Positions 28,867 through 37,969 of a stretch of 64,000 nucleotides of DNA are shown here, piece by piece. The position numbers were made by a program, and so were the translations under genes. Below the pieces are notes generated by a model that ran no database searches, had not been told where the DNA came from, and saw only the letters and a program-made list of their open reading frames with translations. Numbering within the stretch: the first letter of the stretch is position 1; each line of letters starts with the position of its first letter. The DNA lies in NCBI RefSeq assembly GCF_900230185.1, contig NZ_OCSR01000001.1, positions 1,364,001 to 1,428,000 on the forward strand, in the 5' to 3' direction. The stretch is from Burkholderia sp. OK233. GTDB lineage: Bacteria > Pseudomonadota > Gammaproteobacteria > Burkholderiales > Burkholderiaceae.

Positions 28867-29343
28867 ATGAAACCCACCGTGTTGCGCATCGCGCTTGCAG
28901 TCACTACCGCCCTGCTGCTGCCCGCGGCCCACAGCGAAGAAATCGCTAGCGTCAATACCAACTTCCGCATCACCGGCTCCGACCGCGTGGTCGTCGAGGC
29001 CTACGATGATCCGCTGGTCCAGGGCGTGACCTGCTACGTCTCGCGGGCGCGCACGGGCGGCGTCAAGGGCACGCTCGGTATAGCCGAAGATCCGACCGAA
29101 GCGTCGATCGCTTGCCGGCAAGTGGGCGCGATTCATTTCACCGGCCCCGTGAAGCAGCAATCCGATGTGTTTTCGGTCAGCATGTCGCTGATCTTCAAAT
29201 CGCTGCATGTGGTGCGGGTGGTCGACGCGAAGCGCAACACGCTGGTGTACATGACTTACAGCGATCGCGTCGTCAGCGGCAGCGCAAAAAACAGCGTGAG
29301 CGCCGTGCCAGTGCCGGCCGGCACGACGATTCCGGTCAAGTAG
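28867..29343 (+). CDS. CreA family secreted protein
   Basis: 158 residues with a signal peptide (hydrophobic residues 6-20, cleavage likely near HSEE). The rest matches the CreA family: DDPLVQGVTCYVSRA, then VDAKRNTLVYMTYSDRVVSGS. The family is widespread in proteobacteria and its function is not known. It is transcribed alone. Confidence 0.88.
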   Translation: MKPTVLRIALAVTTALLLPAAHSEEIASVNTNFRITGSDRVVVEAYDDPLVQGVTCYVSRARTGGVKGTLGIAEDPTEASIACRQVGAIHFTGPVKQQSDVFSVSMSLIFKSLHVVRVVDAKRNTLVYMTYSDRVVSGSAKNSVSAVPVPAGTTIPVK

Positions 29344-29477
29344 TCGCCGCCCCGCGGCCAGGCTCACTGCGCAGGAACATACACGCATGAGTAACCGCAA
29401 CGGCCGCGGCGCGCTACACTGACTGGCCATACCGGATCGCCGGTACTGCCGGACCGCAGGATCGCCAGACTTTCACC

Positions 29478-30305
29478 ATGACCGCCCATCATTTCCAGAA
29501 TTCCGCCCGCTACTGGCGCACGCCGCTTTTGCCTGGCGCGGATCTGCTCACGGCGGAATATCACGATCATGAGTTCTCGCCGCATTGGCACGATGCGTAC
29601 ACGATTCCGGTGATCGTCGCAGGCGCCGAGGGCTATCGGTATCTCGGCTCGGACTATGTCGCCGAAGCGGGCAGCGTGCCGATCATCAATCCCGGCGAAC
29701 TGCACACAGGCTCCAAGGCTGTCGAGGCAGGCTGGCGCTATCGCGTGATGTATGCGCCGGTGGATTTCATTCACGAGCTTGCCAATGAAGTCGCCGGCAA
29801 GCCGCAAGCACTGCCGTGGTTCGCGCCGGGCGTCATCCGCGATCCCGATCTGGCGCAGCGGCTGGCACATGCGCACTGTCTGCTGGAGGCCGGCGACGAT
29901 CCGCTCGCCGCCGAGGCCGCGATGCTCGACGCGTTGTCCACCTTGCTGGTCCGCTACGCGCAAACACAGCCGGAAGCGTCGCGCCTCGCCGCCGACGACA
30001 GCCGCGTCGCGACAATGCAGGAGTGCCTGACCGGCGACCTCGCCGAAGCTGTCACGTTAGCCGAGGTCGCGCGGGCAGCGGGGCTATCGCCATTCCACGC
30101 CGCGCGCCTTTTCACGCAGACCACCGGATTGCCGCCGCACGCGTGGCGCAATCAGGTGCGCTTGCAGCGCGCGCTCGCGCCATTGCGAGCGGGCGTCTCC
30201 GTGACGGATGTCGCCGCGGCGAGCGGTTTCACGGATCAAAGCCATTTCACGCGCCATTTCCGGCGCATGTTCGGCGTGCCGCCGGGGCGCTGGCAAGGCA
30301 GCTGA
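29478..30305 (+). CDS. AraC-family transcriptional regulator
   Basis: 275 residues. An N-terminal cupin-like sensing domain (about 1-160, with HDAYTIPVIVAG and NPGELHTG) is followed by two helix-turn-helix motifs at about 175-270 (LAEVARAAGLSPFHAARLF, VTDVAAASGFTDQSHFTRHF). The gene lies directly before azlCD in the same direction, an arrangement often seen for regulators of branched-chain amino acid exporters. Control of azlCD is inference. Confidence 0.92.
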   Translation: MTAHHFQNSARYWRTPLLPGADLLTAEYHDHEFSPHWHDAYTIPVIVAGAEGYRYLGSDYVAEAGSVPIINPGELHTGSKAVEAGWRYRVMYAPVDFIHELANEVAGKPQALPWFAPGVIRDPDLAQRLAHAHCLLEAGDDPLAAEAAMLDALSTLLVRYAQTQPEASRLAADDSRVATMQECLTGDLAEAVTLAEVARAAGLSPFHAARLFTQTTGLPPHAWRNQVRLQRALAPLRAGVSVTDVAAASGFTDQSHFTRHFRRMFGVPPGRWQGS

Positions 30306-30391
30306 CGCAGGCTTCGCCCGCACTCACCGCAAGAACGTACAAGCCCCCACCCAGCCTTGCCCGCTATCCTTTGCGCATCAAGGAGGCAAGA

Positions 30392-31231
30392 TTGACCCAT
30401 TCCAACCCCGGCCAGCCCTCAAGCACAGGCCACTTAAAAGAATTCACCGCCGGCGCGCGCGACATCATCCCGATGATGGTCGGCGCGGCGCCGTTCGGCG
30501 TGATCTTCGGCACCCTGGTCGCATCCGGCCCGCTGCATCTGTGGCACGGGCAGTTGATGTCGCTCGTCGTATTCGCCGGCTCCGCGCAATTCATCGCGCT
30601 GGGCCTGATCGCCGGCCACGCGAGTTTTGCGGTGATCTGGGCGACCACGCTCGTCGTCAACCTGCGTCACGTGCTGTATAGCGCGACGCTCGCACCGCAC
30701 GTCGCGCACCTGCCCTCGCGCTGGCGCTGGGCGCTCGGCGCGCTGCTCACCGACGAAGTCTTCGCAGTCGCCTGGGAACATTACCGGCATCGGGAGCCCG
30801 GCACGGTCGGCCCGCACTACTTCTTTGGCGCGGGTCTGGCCATGTACCTGAACTGGCAGATCTGGACCGTTGCCGGCCTGCTGTTCGGCGCGGCCTTTCC
30901 GGGCCTGCAGTCGCTCGGGCTCGATTTCGCGATGGTCGCCACTTTCATCGCGATCGTCGTGCCGCAGCTCGTCGCGCTGCGCTATATCGCGGCGGCCGCG
31001 ACCGCGGGCACGCTGGCTTTCTTCTGGCAGGCGTGGCCGTACAAGCTCGGCCTGCTCGGCGCCGTGTTCGCGGGCGTGGCAATCGGTGTCTTGCTGTCGG
31101 CGCCGCGATTTGGGCGAGGCGCACGGGGAAATCACGAATCCTCGCGAGCAGCTTTGCGCGAAACCTCACAGGGCCCGCACCGGGAAGCCCCGCGGAAAAC
31201 CTCGAAGGAAACCATGGAGGCGTCGCGATGA
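30392..31231 (+). CDS. azlC: AzlC-type branched-chain amino acid permease subunit
   Basis: 279 residues from a TTG start at 30392. The start is fixed by AGGAGG five bases upstream. Hydrophobic helices begin at about 25 (DIIPMMVGAAPFGVIFGTLV), with the family segments FAGSAQFIALGLIAG and VVNLRHVLYSATLAPHV. AzlC and AzlD form an exporter for leucine-type amino acids or analogues. The last 35 residues are hydrophilic, Arg/Glu/Ser-rich and not typical of the family. The stop overlaps the azlD start by 4 bp. Confidence 0.92.
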   Translation: MTHSNPGQPSSTGHLKEFTAGARDIIPMMVGAAPFGVIFGTLVASGPLHLWHGQLMSLVVFAGSAQFIALGLIAGHASFAVIWATTLVVNLRHVLYSATLAPHVAHLPSRWRWALGALLTDEVFAVAWEHYRHREPGTVGPHYFFGAGLAMYLNWQIWTVAGLLFGAAFPGLQSLGLDFAMVATFIAIVVPQLVALRYIAAAATAGTLAFFWQAWPYKLGLLGAVFAGVAIGVLLSAPRFGRGARGNHESSRAALRETSQGPHREAPRKTSKETMEASR

Positions 31232-31551
31232 ACTACGTCGTTCTGATCCTCGGCATGGCTGCCATTACGTGGGTGATCCGCGCCGCCGTCTTCGTGCTCG
31301 GCGACCGGCTGGTATTTCCGCCGCTCGTGCGCACCGCGCTCGGCTTCGTGCCCGTCACCGTGCTGACGGCAATCATCGTCCCGATGGCGGTCTCGCCGCA
31401 CGGCACCGGCGCCGAATTGACCTGGCGCAATCCGCAACTGGTCGGGGCGCTGGCCGCCATCGTAGTCAGCGCGCTGACGCGGCGACCACTCCTGACCATC
31501 GCGGTCGGCCTGACGGTCTTTTTTGTCTGGCAAGGCGTCGTGCTTAAATAG
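31228..31551 (+). CDS. azlD: AzlD-type transporter subunit
   Basis: 107 residues with four hydrophobic segments. The family features WVIRAAVFVLGDRLVFPPLVR and ALGFVPVTVLTAIIVPM are present. It partners AzlC and is translated from an ATG overlapping the azlC stop (ATGA). Confidence 0.93.
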   Translation: MNYVVLILGMAAITWVIRAAVFVLGDRLVFPPLVRTALGFVPVTVLTAIIVPMAVSPHGTGAELTWRNPQLVGALAAIVVSALTRRPLLTIAVGLTVFFVWQGVVLK

Positions 31552-31891
31552 GCGCAGTTTGAAGCGCTGTTCGATGCCTACATCGCGCGCAAACGGCGCC
31601 TACGTTGCCATAGGCGCCAAGCGCGGCGGGCTCAGCACGGGCGGCGCCCGCCGCGCGCTACCTCCACAGGCGACGCATCCCTCTAAAGCCGCCGCCGACG
31701 CCTCGCGCACCCTTAAGTTTTCCCTGAATCCGCCGATAAGAAGTCGAGGTCCGCTCGTCGGGATACGTCCCGCTGGTTACGCGGCAACAGGCAGGAATCA
31801 ACCGCGCCGGCATGGGCGTCGCGTCTCACGGGGTCAGTGCGCGAACCGCCGACATGACAATGCAGCGCGGCAGGACCAAACGGGATAACAC
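31552..31891 (+). other. Spacer after azlD without a recognised gene
   Basis: 340 bp. An 8-bp inverted repeat GGCGCCTA/TAGGCGCC (31595-31602 and 31611-31618) may end the azlCD transcript, although no T run follows. I see no gene and no convincing promoter in the rest, apart from the ribosome-site region just before the next gene. Confidence 0.5.
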
Positions 31892-32662
31892 ATGGGTCAA
31901 ATCACCCTCACACTCAAAGACGAGACCATTGCGACGCTGCGCAAGGACTTCGACGCCTTTCTGCGGGTTTCGCTGAAGCTCGATCCGCAGTTCGCGACGC
32001 CGTCGTTTGAGGACTTTTTGCGCGCCAAGCTGCTCGACAACATGGTGCCGCTAACCGAACACGCGGTTCAGCGGATGTTGCAGGGTGGCCAGTACGCATG
32101 GGCGAAACGCACACTGGACAAAGAATTTCCGGACGTCGTCGCGATTCTGATGAGGCAGGCGGGGGAATTCGGTTTCGGCTTTGCGGCCCGCTCGGAATGG
32201 ACACCGGAAGAGCTCACCAAGCAGTGCCGCGACTGGGCAGCGGCCATTGTCAAGGAAGCGGAAGGCGACGCGGCATTGATCGATCCGCTCGCGGCGCAGA
32301 TCAAGAGCGCCGCGCAGGACATCCAGGCGCTCGAGGAAGTCATGCAGACGCCGGCCTGGCGCCTGGTGGAATCGCTGCGTCAGCGCGTCTACGAAGCGAA
32401 AGTGGCGTGCGAAACGAGCGTGGGTAGCACTGCGCGCGAAAAGCTCGGCGAACTGCGCGGACTGCTGCGCCTGGGCATTTCGCACGGCTCGTTCCAGAAG
32501 CAGGAAGCGCAGCAGATCATGGAGTATCTGCGCCTGCTGAAGCCGGAGATTTTCGTCGAAGAACCGTATGACGTGTTCTCACGCCTCGCCGCCTGGCTGC
32601 GCAATTTCTTTGTGCCGCCGCGTCCGGCGCCGCAACAACAGCATCAACGGCAGTCGCGGTAA
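31892..32662 (+). CDS. Conserved hypothetical protein, mostly helical
   Basis: 256 residues with no signal peptide or membrane helix. The N-terminus (TLKDETIATLRKDFDAFLRV) and middle (ALIDPLAAQIKSAAQDIQAL) look alpha-helical, and the C-terminus is Pro/Gln-rich (RPAPQQQHQRQSR). I do not recognise a family or a catalytic motif. It is convergent with the helicase gene, whose stop is 8 bp away. Confidence 0.7.
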   Translation: MGQITLTLKDETIATLRKDFDAFLRVSLKLDPQFATPSFEDFLRAKLLDNMVPLTEHAVQRMLQGGQYAWAKRTLDKEFPDVVAILMRQAGEFGFGFAARSEWTPEELTKQCRDWAAAIVKEAEGDAALIDPLAAQIKSAAQDIQALEEVMQTPAWRLVESLRQRVYEAKVACETSVGSTAREKLGELRGLLRLGISHGSFQKQEAQQIMEYLRLLKPEIFVEEPYDVFSRLAAWLRNFFVPPRPAPQQQHQRQSR

Positions 32663-32670
32663 AAGCGGGT

Positions 32671-34821
32671 TTAATCCCACATCTTCCTGAGCTTCGCCCC
32701 GATCTCGATCTTCGCCTGCGCCGCCGCGGCCAGTCCCGCCGCTGTCGGTGCGCTCGGCACGGGCACGCGCGGCCAGGCGTAGGCGTCGAACAAAGGCATC
32801 AGATGCGCCGGAATGAACCGTGTGCGCGACGCCCACACGTGACGGTCACCCATATGGGTCTGGTTGTGCACGTAAAAGCGCTGCGGCACGACGATATGCA
32901 AGTCTTCCTTCGCGCGCGTCATCGCCACGTATAACAGGCGGCGCTCCTCGTCGATTTCCTCCTCGCTGCCAGTGCCGAGATCGGACGGAATGCAACCGTC
33001 GACGCCATTCAGCACGAACACGTTGCGCCACTCCTGACCTTTCGCCGAATGAATCGTGGACAGGATCAGGTAGTCCTCGTCGATCAGGGGCACCCCCGAT
33101 TCGTCGCTGGTGGCGTCGGGCGGATCGAGCGTGAGCTCGGTCAGGAAGCGTTCGCGCGACGCATAGGTGCCCGCGATGCTTTCCATCTGCAGCACGTCTG
33201 CGTGACGGATCGCCGCGTCCTCATGGTTGCGCTCGAGATGAGGCTCGTACCAGCGCCGCACCATTTCGAACTCCGCCGGCCAAGGCGTCTGCCGCCCGTA
33301 CACGCTCGACATCAGCTTGACGAACGGATGCCAGTCCTCCTGCGCGCGAGCGGGCGGCGCAAAAGCGGCCAGCGCGCCACCCGCACTATGGGTGAAATCG
33401 CCCGGATTGCCGGCGGCCGCCCGGGTCACGACCTCGTCCAGCACCTTCGCAGCGGTGGCGGGGCCGATGCCCGGCAGCAATTGCACGACGCGAAAACCCG
33501 CGACACGGTCGCGCGGATTCTCCGCCCAGCGCAGCACGGCGAGCACATCCTTGACGTGCACCGAATCGAGAAACTTCAGGCCGCCGAACTTCACGAACGG
33601 AATGTTGCGCCGGGTCAGTTCGATCTCGAGCGCGGCGCTGTGATGCGCGGCGCGAAACAGCACTGCCTGTGACTTGAGCTTCATGCCCTGCTCGCGCGCT
33701 TCGAGCACCTGTTCGACGACGTAGCGCGCCTGATCCGCTTCGTCGGCGACCGTCACCAGACGCGGGCGCTGCGCAGACGCTTTGTCAGTCCACAGATTCT
33801 TCGTATAGCGCTCGCTGGCGAGTTCGATCACCGCATTCGACGCAGCCAGAATCGGCCCGGTTGAGCGGTAATTGCGCTCTAGCGTGATCTGCCTCGCGGG
33901 CGGATTGAAGTGCGCTGGAAAGTCGAGAATGTTGCGCACGGTCGCGCCGCGAAACGAATAGATCGACTGGGCGTCGTCGCCGACCACGGTCAGGCCGCGG
34001 CCGTCGGGTTTCAGCGCGAGCAGGATCGACGCCTGCAAGCGGTTAGTGTCCTGATACTCGTCGACCAGAACGTGATCGAAGCGCGCCGACAGATCGGAAG
34101 CGATCGCAGGCTCGGCGGCCATATGCGACCAGTAGAGCAACAGGTCGTCGTAGTCGAGCACGCTCTGCTTCTGCTTGGCCTCGACGTACGCGGCGAATAG
34201 CATTCGCAGATCGGCTTCCCACTCGCGGCACCAGGGAAACGCGCTGTTGAGCACGTCGGCGAGCGACGCGCCGGTGTTCACCACGCGCGAGTAGATCGCA
34301 AAGCAGGTGCCCTTGGCCGGAAAGCGCCGCTCTTTCGCCGACAAACCGAGCTCGTGGCGCACGAGATTCATCAGGTCGGCGGAATCCTCGCGGTCGTTGA
34401 TCGTAAAGGCGGGCGCGAGGCCGATCAGGTCGGCGTATTCGCGCAAAAGCCGCGCGCCGACGCTATGGAAGGTCCCAGACCAGGTCAGCCCTTGCGCCAA
34501 CGCGGCCCGCGTACCGAGCGCCGCTCCGGCGATACGCGTGACACGGCGGGTCATTTCGAGCGCGGCGCGGCGTGAGAAGGTCAGCAGCAGGATACGGCGC
34601 GGATCGGCGCCCTTCACCACCAGATTGGCGACCCGATGTGCCAGCGTGTTGGTCTTGCCGGAGCCGGCCCCCGCGATCACCAGCAGCGCGCCCGGTGGCG
34701 CGTTGGGACTGTCGGCGCCGTATTCGACGGCTTCGCGTTGCGCGTCGTTGAGCTTTGCCAGCCAGGCGGCGCGGTCGGTACCGGAATCGGACGGTGGCGG
34801 AGATTCAGCGACGGAGAACAC
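32671..34821 (-). CDS. UvrD/Rep-family ATP-dependent DNA helicase
   Basis: About 716 residues. Superfamily 1 motifs are in order: Q motif LNDAQREAVEYG, Walker A AGAGSGKTNTLAHR, Walker B VDEYQDTNRLQA, motif III VGDDAQSIYSFRGA, then TIHSAKGQEW and YVAMTRAKEDL. The open frame extends to 34968, but that part runs through a terminator hairpin and a LexA-like box, so it is not translated. I place the start at GTG 34821. ATG 34875 lies inside the LexA-like box and is less likely. Role: DNA repair, replication or recombination; the SOS-type promoter suggests damage induction. Confidence 0.93.
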   Translation of the reverse strand: MFSVAESPPPSDSGTDRAAWLAKLNDAQREAVEYGADSPNAPPGALLVIAGAGSGKTNTLAHRVANLVVKGADPRRILLLTFSRRAALEMTRRVTRIAGAALGTRAALAQGLTWSGTFHSVGARLLREYADLIGLAPAFTINDREDSADLMNLVRHELGLSAKERRFPAKGTCFAIYSRVVNTGASLADVLNSAFPWCREWEADLRMLFAAYVEAKQKQSVLDYDDLLLYWSHMAAEPAIASDLSARFDHVLVDEYQDTNRLQASILLALKPDGRGLTVVGDDAQSIYSFRGATVRNILDFPAHFNPPARQITLERNYRSTGPILAASNAVIELASERYTKNLWTDKASAQRPRLVTVADEADQARYVVEQVLEAREQGMKLKSQAVLFRAAHHSAALEIELTRRNIPFVKFGGLKFLDSVHVKDVLAVLRWAENPRDRVAGFRVVQLLPGIGPATAAKVLDEVVTRAAAGNPGDFTHSAGGALAAFAPPARAQEDWHPFVKLMSSVYGRQTPWPAEFEMVRRWYEPHLERNHEDAAIRHADVLQMESIAGTYASRERFLTELTLDPPDATSDESGVPLIDEDYLILSTIHSAKGQEWRNVFVLNGVDGCIPSDLGTGSEEEIDEERRLLYVAMTRAKEDLHIVVPQRFYVHNQTHMGDRHVWASRTRFIPAHLMPLFDAYAWPRVPVPSAPTAAGLAAAAQAKIEIGAKLRKMWD

Positions 34822-34863
34822 AATGGATTCGGGCCTGAGGTGGAATTGACGCGGCGACGCATA

Positions 34864-34892
34864 CTGTATATCCATACAAGTATCGGAGACAA
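34864..34892 (-). promoter_or_regulatory. LexA-like box over a sigma-70 promoter for the helicase
   Basis: On the minus strand, TTGTCT (34892-34887), a 16-bp spacer and TATACA (34870-34865) form a promoter. Covering the -10 is CTGTATATCCATACAA (plus strand 34864-34879), which differs from the E. coli LexA pattern CTG-N10-CAG by one base in the conserved ends. Repression by LexA is inferred. Confidence 0.6.
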
Positions 34893-34920
34893 GCGACCCT
34901 TTTTTCCGTGCCGCACCCCA

Positions 34921-34963
34921 AAAGAAATGGCCCGGGCGCATACGCGCTCCGGGCCATTTCTTT
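34921..34963. terminator. Long bidirectional terminator
   Basis: AAAGAAATGGCCCGG-GCGC, loop ATAC, GCGC-T-CCGGGCCATTTCTTT: about 19 paired bases with one bulge. It ends transcription of the secreted-protein gene at 35060-35515 and insulates the helicase promoter. Confidence 0.88.
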
Positions 34964-35059
34964 GGCAAGGCACTGCGAGACGTTTACGACGCCCCGCGGC
35001 AAGGTTGACTGAGGCAGCGGCTAAGGTTGTCGCAACGCCTTGTGCCTCAGGACTCGGGC

Positions 35060-35515
35060 TTAGTGCTTCACGTCGGCGCCGTTGTCCTGATCGGACGCCT
35101 GGCCTTGCATGTTCATCTTCATTTCGTTGTTGGCTGTCTGCTTGTCAGCCTTCTGATTGATCTTGGCGTCGCGCACCTGTTCCTTGTACTGCGACTTGGC
35201 AGCCTTTTGCTGCTGCGCCAACTGCGCCTTGGACGCCTTCTTCGACGCCTTGTATTCGGCGTTAGCCTGTGCGTTGGCGTCGCGCTTCTGGACAAGCGGG
35301 TCGGTCGAGCCCGACGCCGTCAGACGCGTCGGCGCCGGTGTCACCGGCTGCACACCCTGCGCGGCCGGTGCTGCGGGCGCGACATCGGCGCCTTGGGTCT
35401 GGACCTGTGCCTGGCCGTTCAAACCGGCGGCCGGTTGCGCGGTCTGCGCAACAGCCGCGGTAGCGGCAAAAGCAGTCAGGGCGGTACCGATCAGGAGCGT
35501 ACGAATCTGAGTCAT
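35060..35515 (-). CDS. Secreted Lys/Ala/Gln-rich hypothetical protein
   Basis: 151 residues. A clear signal peptide (LLIGTALTAFAATAAVAQ, cleavage near residue 23) precedes an Ala/Pro/Gln-rich segment and a strongly charged helical segment rich in Lys and Ala (about 80-125, for example NAEYKASKKASKAQLAQQQK). No cysteines and no known domain. Probably periplasmic. Function unknown. Confidence 0.78.
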   Translation of the reverse strand: MTQIRTLLIGTALTAFAATAAVAQTAQPAAGLNGQAQVQTQGADVAPAAPAAQGVQPVTPAPTRLTASGSTDPLVQKRDANAQANAEYKASKKASKAQLAQQQKAAKSQYKEQVRDAKINQKADKQTANNEMKMNMQGQASDQDNGADVKH

Positions 35516-35827
35516 GGCTAAATCCTCTCAAAAGTTGTTGTGACGCGGGCGCCGTATCCGGCGCGGCACACTGACGTGTGTTTCGTGCAATGCGCACCTC
35601 GCCCGGTCTATTCGTCGCTGGAAAAATCCAGCAAGCTTTCCTACAGACCCGCACTTTACGAGTGAAGTTCGTAATATACGACCCGTGTTACGGAACGTTT
35701 CATTTTCTGACAACTACATAACATCTGCTTGCAATCGCCCGAAAACGGTCCGGGAGCACGGGGACTCTTCATTCAGGGCAAGCTTGTGGCTTATGATGCG
35801 AACCCTTTGCTTCAAGGTGCAAACGCC

Positions 35828-36046
35828 ATGCCCAACCTCGATTTCACACTGACCGGCGACTACGTCGAACTGCACAATCTCCTGAAGATAACGGGGCTCG
35901 CAGACAGCGGCGGGTCGGCAAAAATGATGGTCGCGGACGGCGCGGTGACCGTCGACGGCCGGGTCGAAACGCGGAAAACCTGCAAAATCCGCGCGGGCCA
36001 GGTTGTGCTGCTGGGCGATACGCGCATCGCGGTGCACGAGGCTTGA
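35828..36046 (+). CDS. S4-domain RNA-binding protein (YbcJ-like)
   Basis: 72 residues, essentially one S4 domain: LHNLLKITGLADSGGSAKMM, then VDGRVETRKTCKIRAGQVV. Small proteins of this type bind structured RNA and are linked to ribosome assembly. The ATG at 35828 has AAGGTG upstream; the longer frame from 35729 has no matching family sequence. Confidence 0.9.
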   Translation: MPNLDFTLTGDYVELHNLLKITGLADSGGSAKMMVADGAVTVDGRVETRKTCKIRAGQVVLLGDTRIAVHEA

Positions 36047-36283
36047 CGCGCCAAGTCCGAGATCTCGGAGGACCGCGCGCACCAAAATCGTGCCCCCTCC
36101 ATCGACATCCCCGCGCCTAAGCAATAAGCTGTCAGTTTCGACAGACAAACAATCGGCTGACAGCCGCCCTACGCTCCGGTGAGCCACCGCATTTCGCCAC
36201 CTCACCGGCAGCACGCAAGCCCCGCGAATCGGCCGGCCTGCGCCCTCCGCCACGCTGTCGCGCCTTCCGCTTCCAAGCGCTCC

Positions 36284-37696
36284 ATGACTCAATCCGGCTT
36301 CACCCGGGTGGCCGCCCGGCCGCCGACCCTGACCCGCCACGCCGCCGACACCGCCCGGCTCGCCGCGCCGCTCGCCATCGCGCAACTTTCGCAAATGGCG
36401 ATGGGCGTCACCGACACGATCCTGCTCGGGTCGCTCGGCCCCGACGCGCTCGCCGCCGGCGGCCTCGGCGCCAACCTGTTCTTCGTCGTGGTCACGCTGC
36501 TGCAGGGCGTGCTCACCTCTGTCAGCGTGAGCGTGTCGCATGCGCGCGGCGCGCAGGACGAAGGCCGCGTGCCGCATATCTACTGGACCGGCCTCGTGTT
36601 GTCGGTACTGCTGTCGGTGCCCGCGTTCTTCCTGCTGTCGTTCGCCACGCCGATCCTGCTGGCCTTCGGCGAACCCGCGCTGCTCGCGCACAACGTCGGC
36701 GAATACGCGGCGGTGCTGCGCTGGGGCTCGCTCGGCAGTCTGATCGGCGTCGGCCTGATGCGCTCGTTCCTGCCGGCCATCGGCGCGGCCAAGCGGCTCC
36801 TGTGGGTGTCGCTCGTCAGCGTGTTCGTCAACGGTTTTCTCAACTACGGGCTGATTCACGGTGTCTACGGACTTCCCCGCTTAGGCTTTCTCGGTTCCGC
36901 GGCGGCCACCTCGATCACCGTCTGGCTCAGCGCGCTCGTGCTGATGGCCTTGTTGCATCTGCGGCCACGCTATAAGCATTTCGTCGTCGCGACGCGGCCG
37001 AACGTGCCGTTGATGGGCGAGTTGTTCGGCATCGGCTGGCCGGTCGCGATCACCTATGGCGTCGAATCAACGCTGTTCCTCGCCACCGGCCTGATGGTCG
37101 GCCTGCTCGGCGAATCGCAACTGGCCGCGCATCAGATCGCGTTGAACGTCGCCTCGGTGGCCTTCATGGTGCCGCTCGCGATCGGTCAGGCAGCCAATGT
37201 ACGGGTCGGCTACTGGTCCGGCGCCGGCCAGCCGCTCGCCGCGCGCCACGCGGGCTTCGTCGCGCTCGCGCTCGGCGTCGGCTTCATGACGCTGTCGGGC
37301 ATCGTGCTGATCGCCGCGCCGCACTGGATCGTCGGCCTGTATCTGCATCTCGACGACCCGGCCAACGCCGCCACGGTGACGTTGGCGAGTTCGCTGCTCG
37401 GCGTGGCCGCGATCTTCCAGATCGTCGACGGCATGCAGACGGTCGGCTCGGGCTGCCTGCGCGGCCTGAAGGACACGCGCGTGCCGATGATCGCCGCAAC
37501 GTTCGGCTACTGGGTCATCGGCTTTCCGACCGGTTACGTGCTGGCATTTCACTTCGGCCTGGGCGCGCGCGGTTTGTGGTGGGGACTCGCGGCCGGCCTC
37601 GCGAGCGTCGCGCTGCTGATGACGCTGCGCTTTCACAACCTGAGCTTGCGGCGCGTGCCGGTTATGCCCGGCACGCCGCCTGCCCCGTCGGCCTGA
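36284..37696 (+). CDS. MATE-family multidrug efflux transporter
   Basis: 470 residues with about 12 membrane helices in two MATE repeats. The N-terminal repeat has APLAIAQLSQMAMGVTDTILLGSLG, and the second has GWPVAITYGVESTLFLATGLMVG. It resembles NorM/MdtK, which export cationic drugs in exchange for Na+ or H+. The frame opens earlier (36179) but adds a low-complexity leader, so ATG 36284 is used. Confidence 0.92.
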   Translation: MTQSGFTRVAARPPTLTRHAADTARLAAPLAIAQLSQMAMGVTDTILLGSLGPDALAAGGLGANLFFVVVTLLQGVLTSVSVSVSHARGAQDEGRVPHIYWTGLVLSVLLSVPAFFLLSFATPILLAFGEPALLAHNVGEYAAVLRWGSLGSLIGVGLMRSFLPAIGAAKRLLWVSLVSVFVNGFLNYGLIHGVYGLPRLGFLGSAAATSITVWLSALVLMALLHLRPRYKHFVVATRPNVPLMGELFGIGWPVAITYGVESTLFLATGLMVGLLGESQLAAHQIALNVASVAFMVPLAIGQAANVRVGYWSGAGQPLAARHAGFVALALGVGFMTLSGIVLIAAPHWIVGLYLHLDDPANAATVTLASSLLGVAAIFQIVDGMQTVGSGCLRGLKDTRVPMIAATFGYWVIGFPTGYVLAFHFGLGARGLWWGLAAGLASVALLMTLRFHNLSLRRVPVMPGTPPAPSA

Positions 37697-37969
37697 ACCA
37701 GGCGTTTCGCGGATGGTTGCGCCCGCAACCATCGTTTCCCGGCAAACCTGCCGCGAACGGTAAAATGCGCGCTTTGGCAAAACCGCGCGCACCCGCGCGA
37801 CGCCACTCGCGCGCCTCACGAAGGCCCGCGCCGCCCGGCGGCCCGACACCCGCCGCCGGCATCTGCCGCTCCTCGCGAGCTGCGCCCCCAAGCATGCACC
37901 GCGCCTCACGGCATGCTGCTCGACCGACCGCCGATTCTCGCTATAAAACATAACCAAGGACCACCTGTC

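Noticed and set aside
34822..34968. N-terminal extension of the helicase from TTG 34968
   Set aside because: It runs through a strong bidirectional terminator and the LexA-like promoter region, so it would not be on the mRNA.
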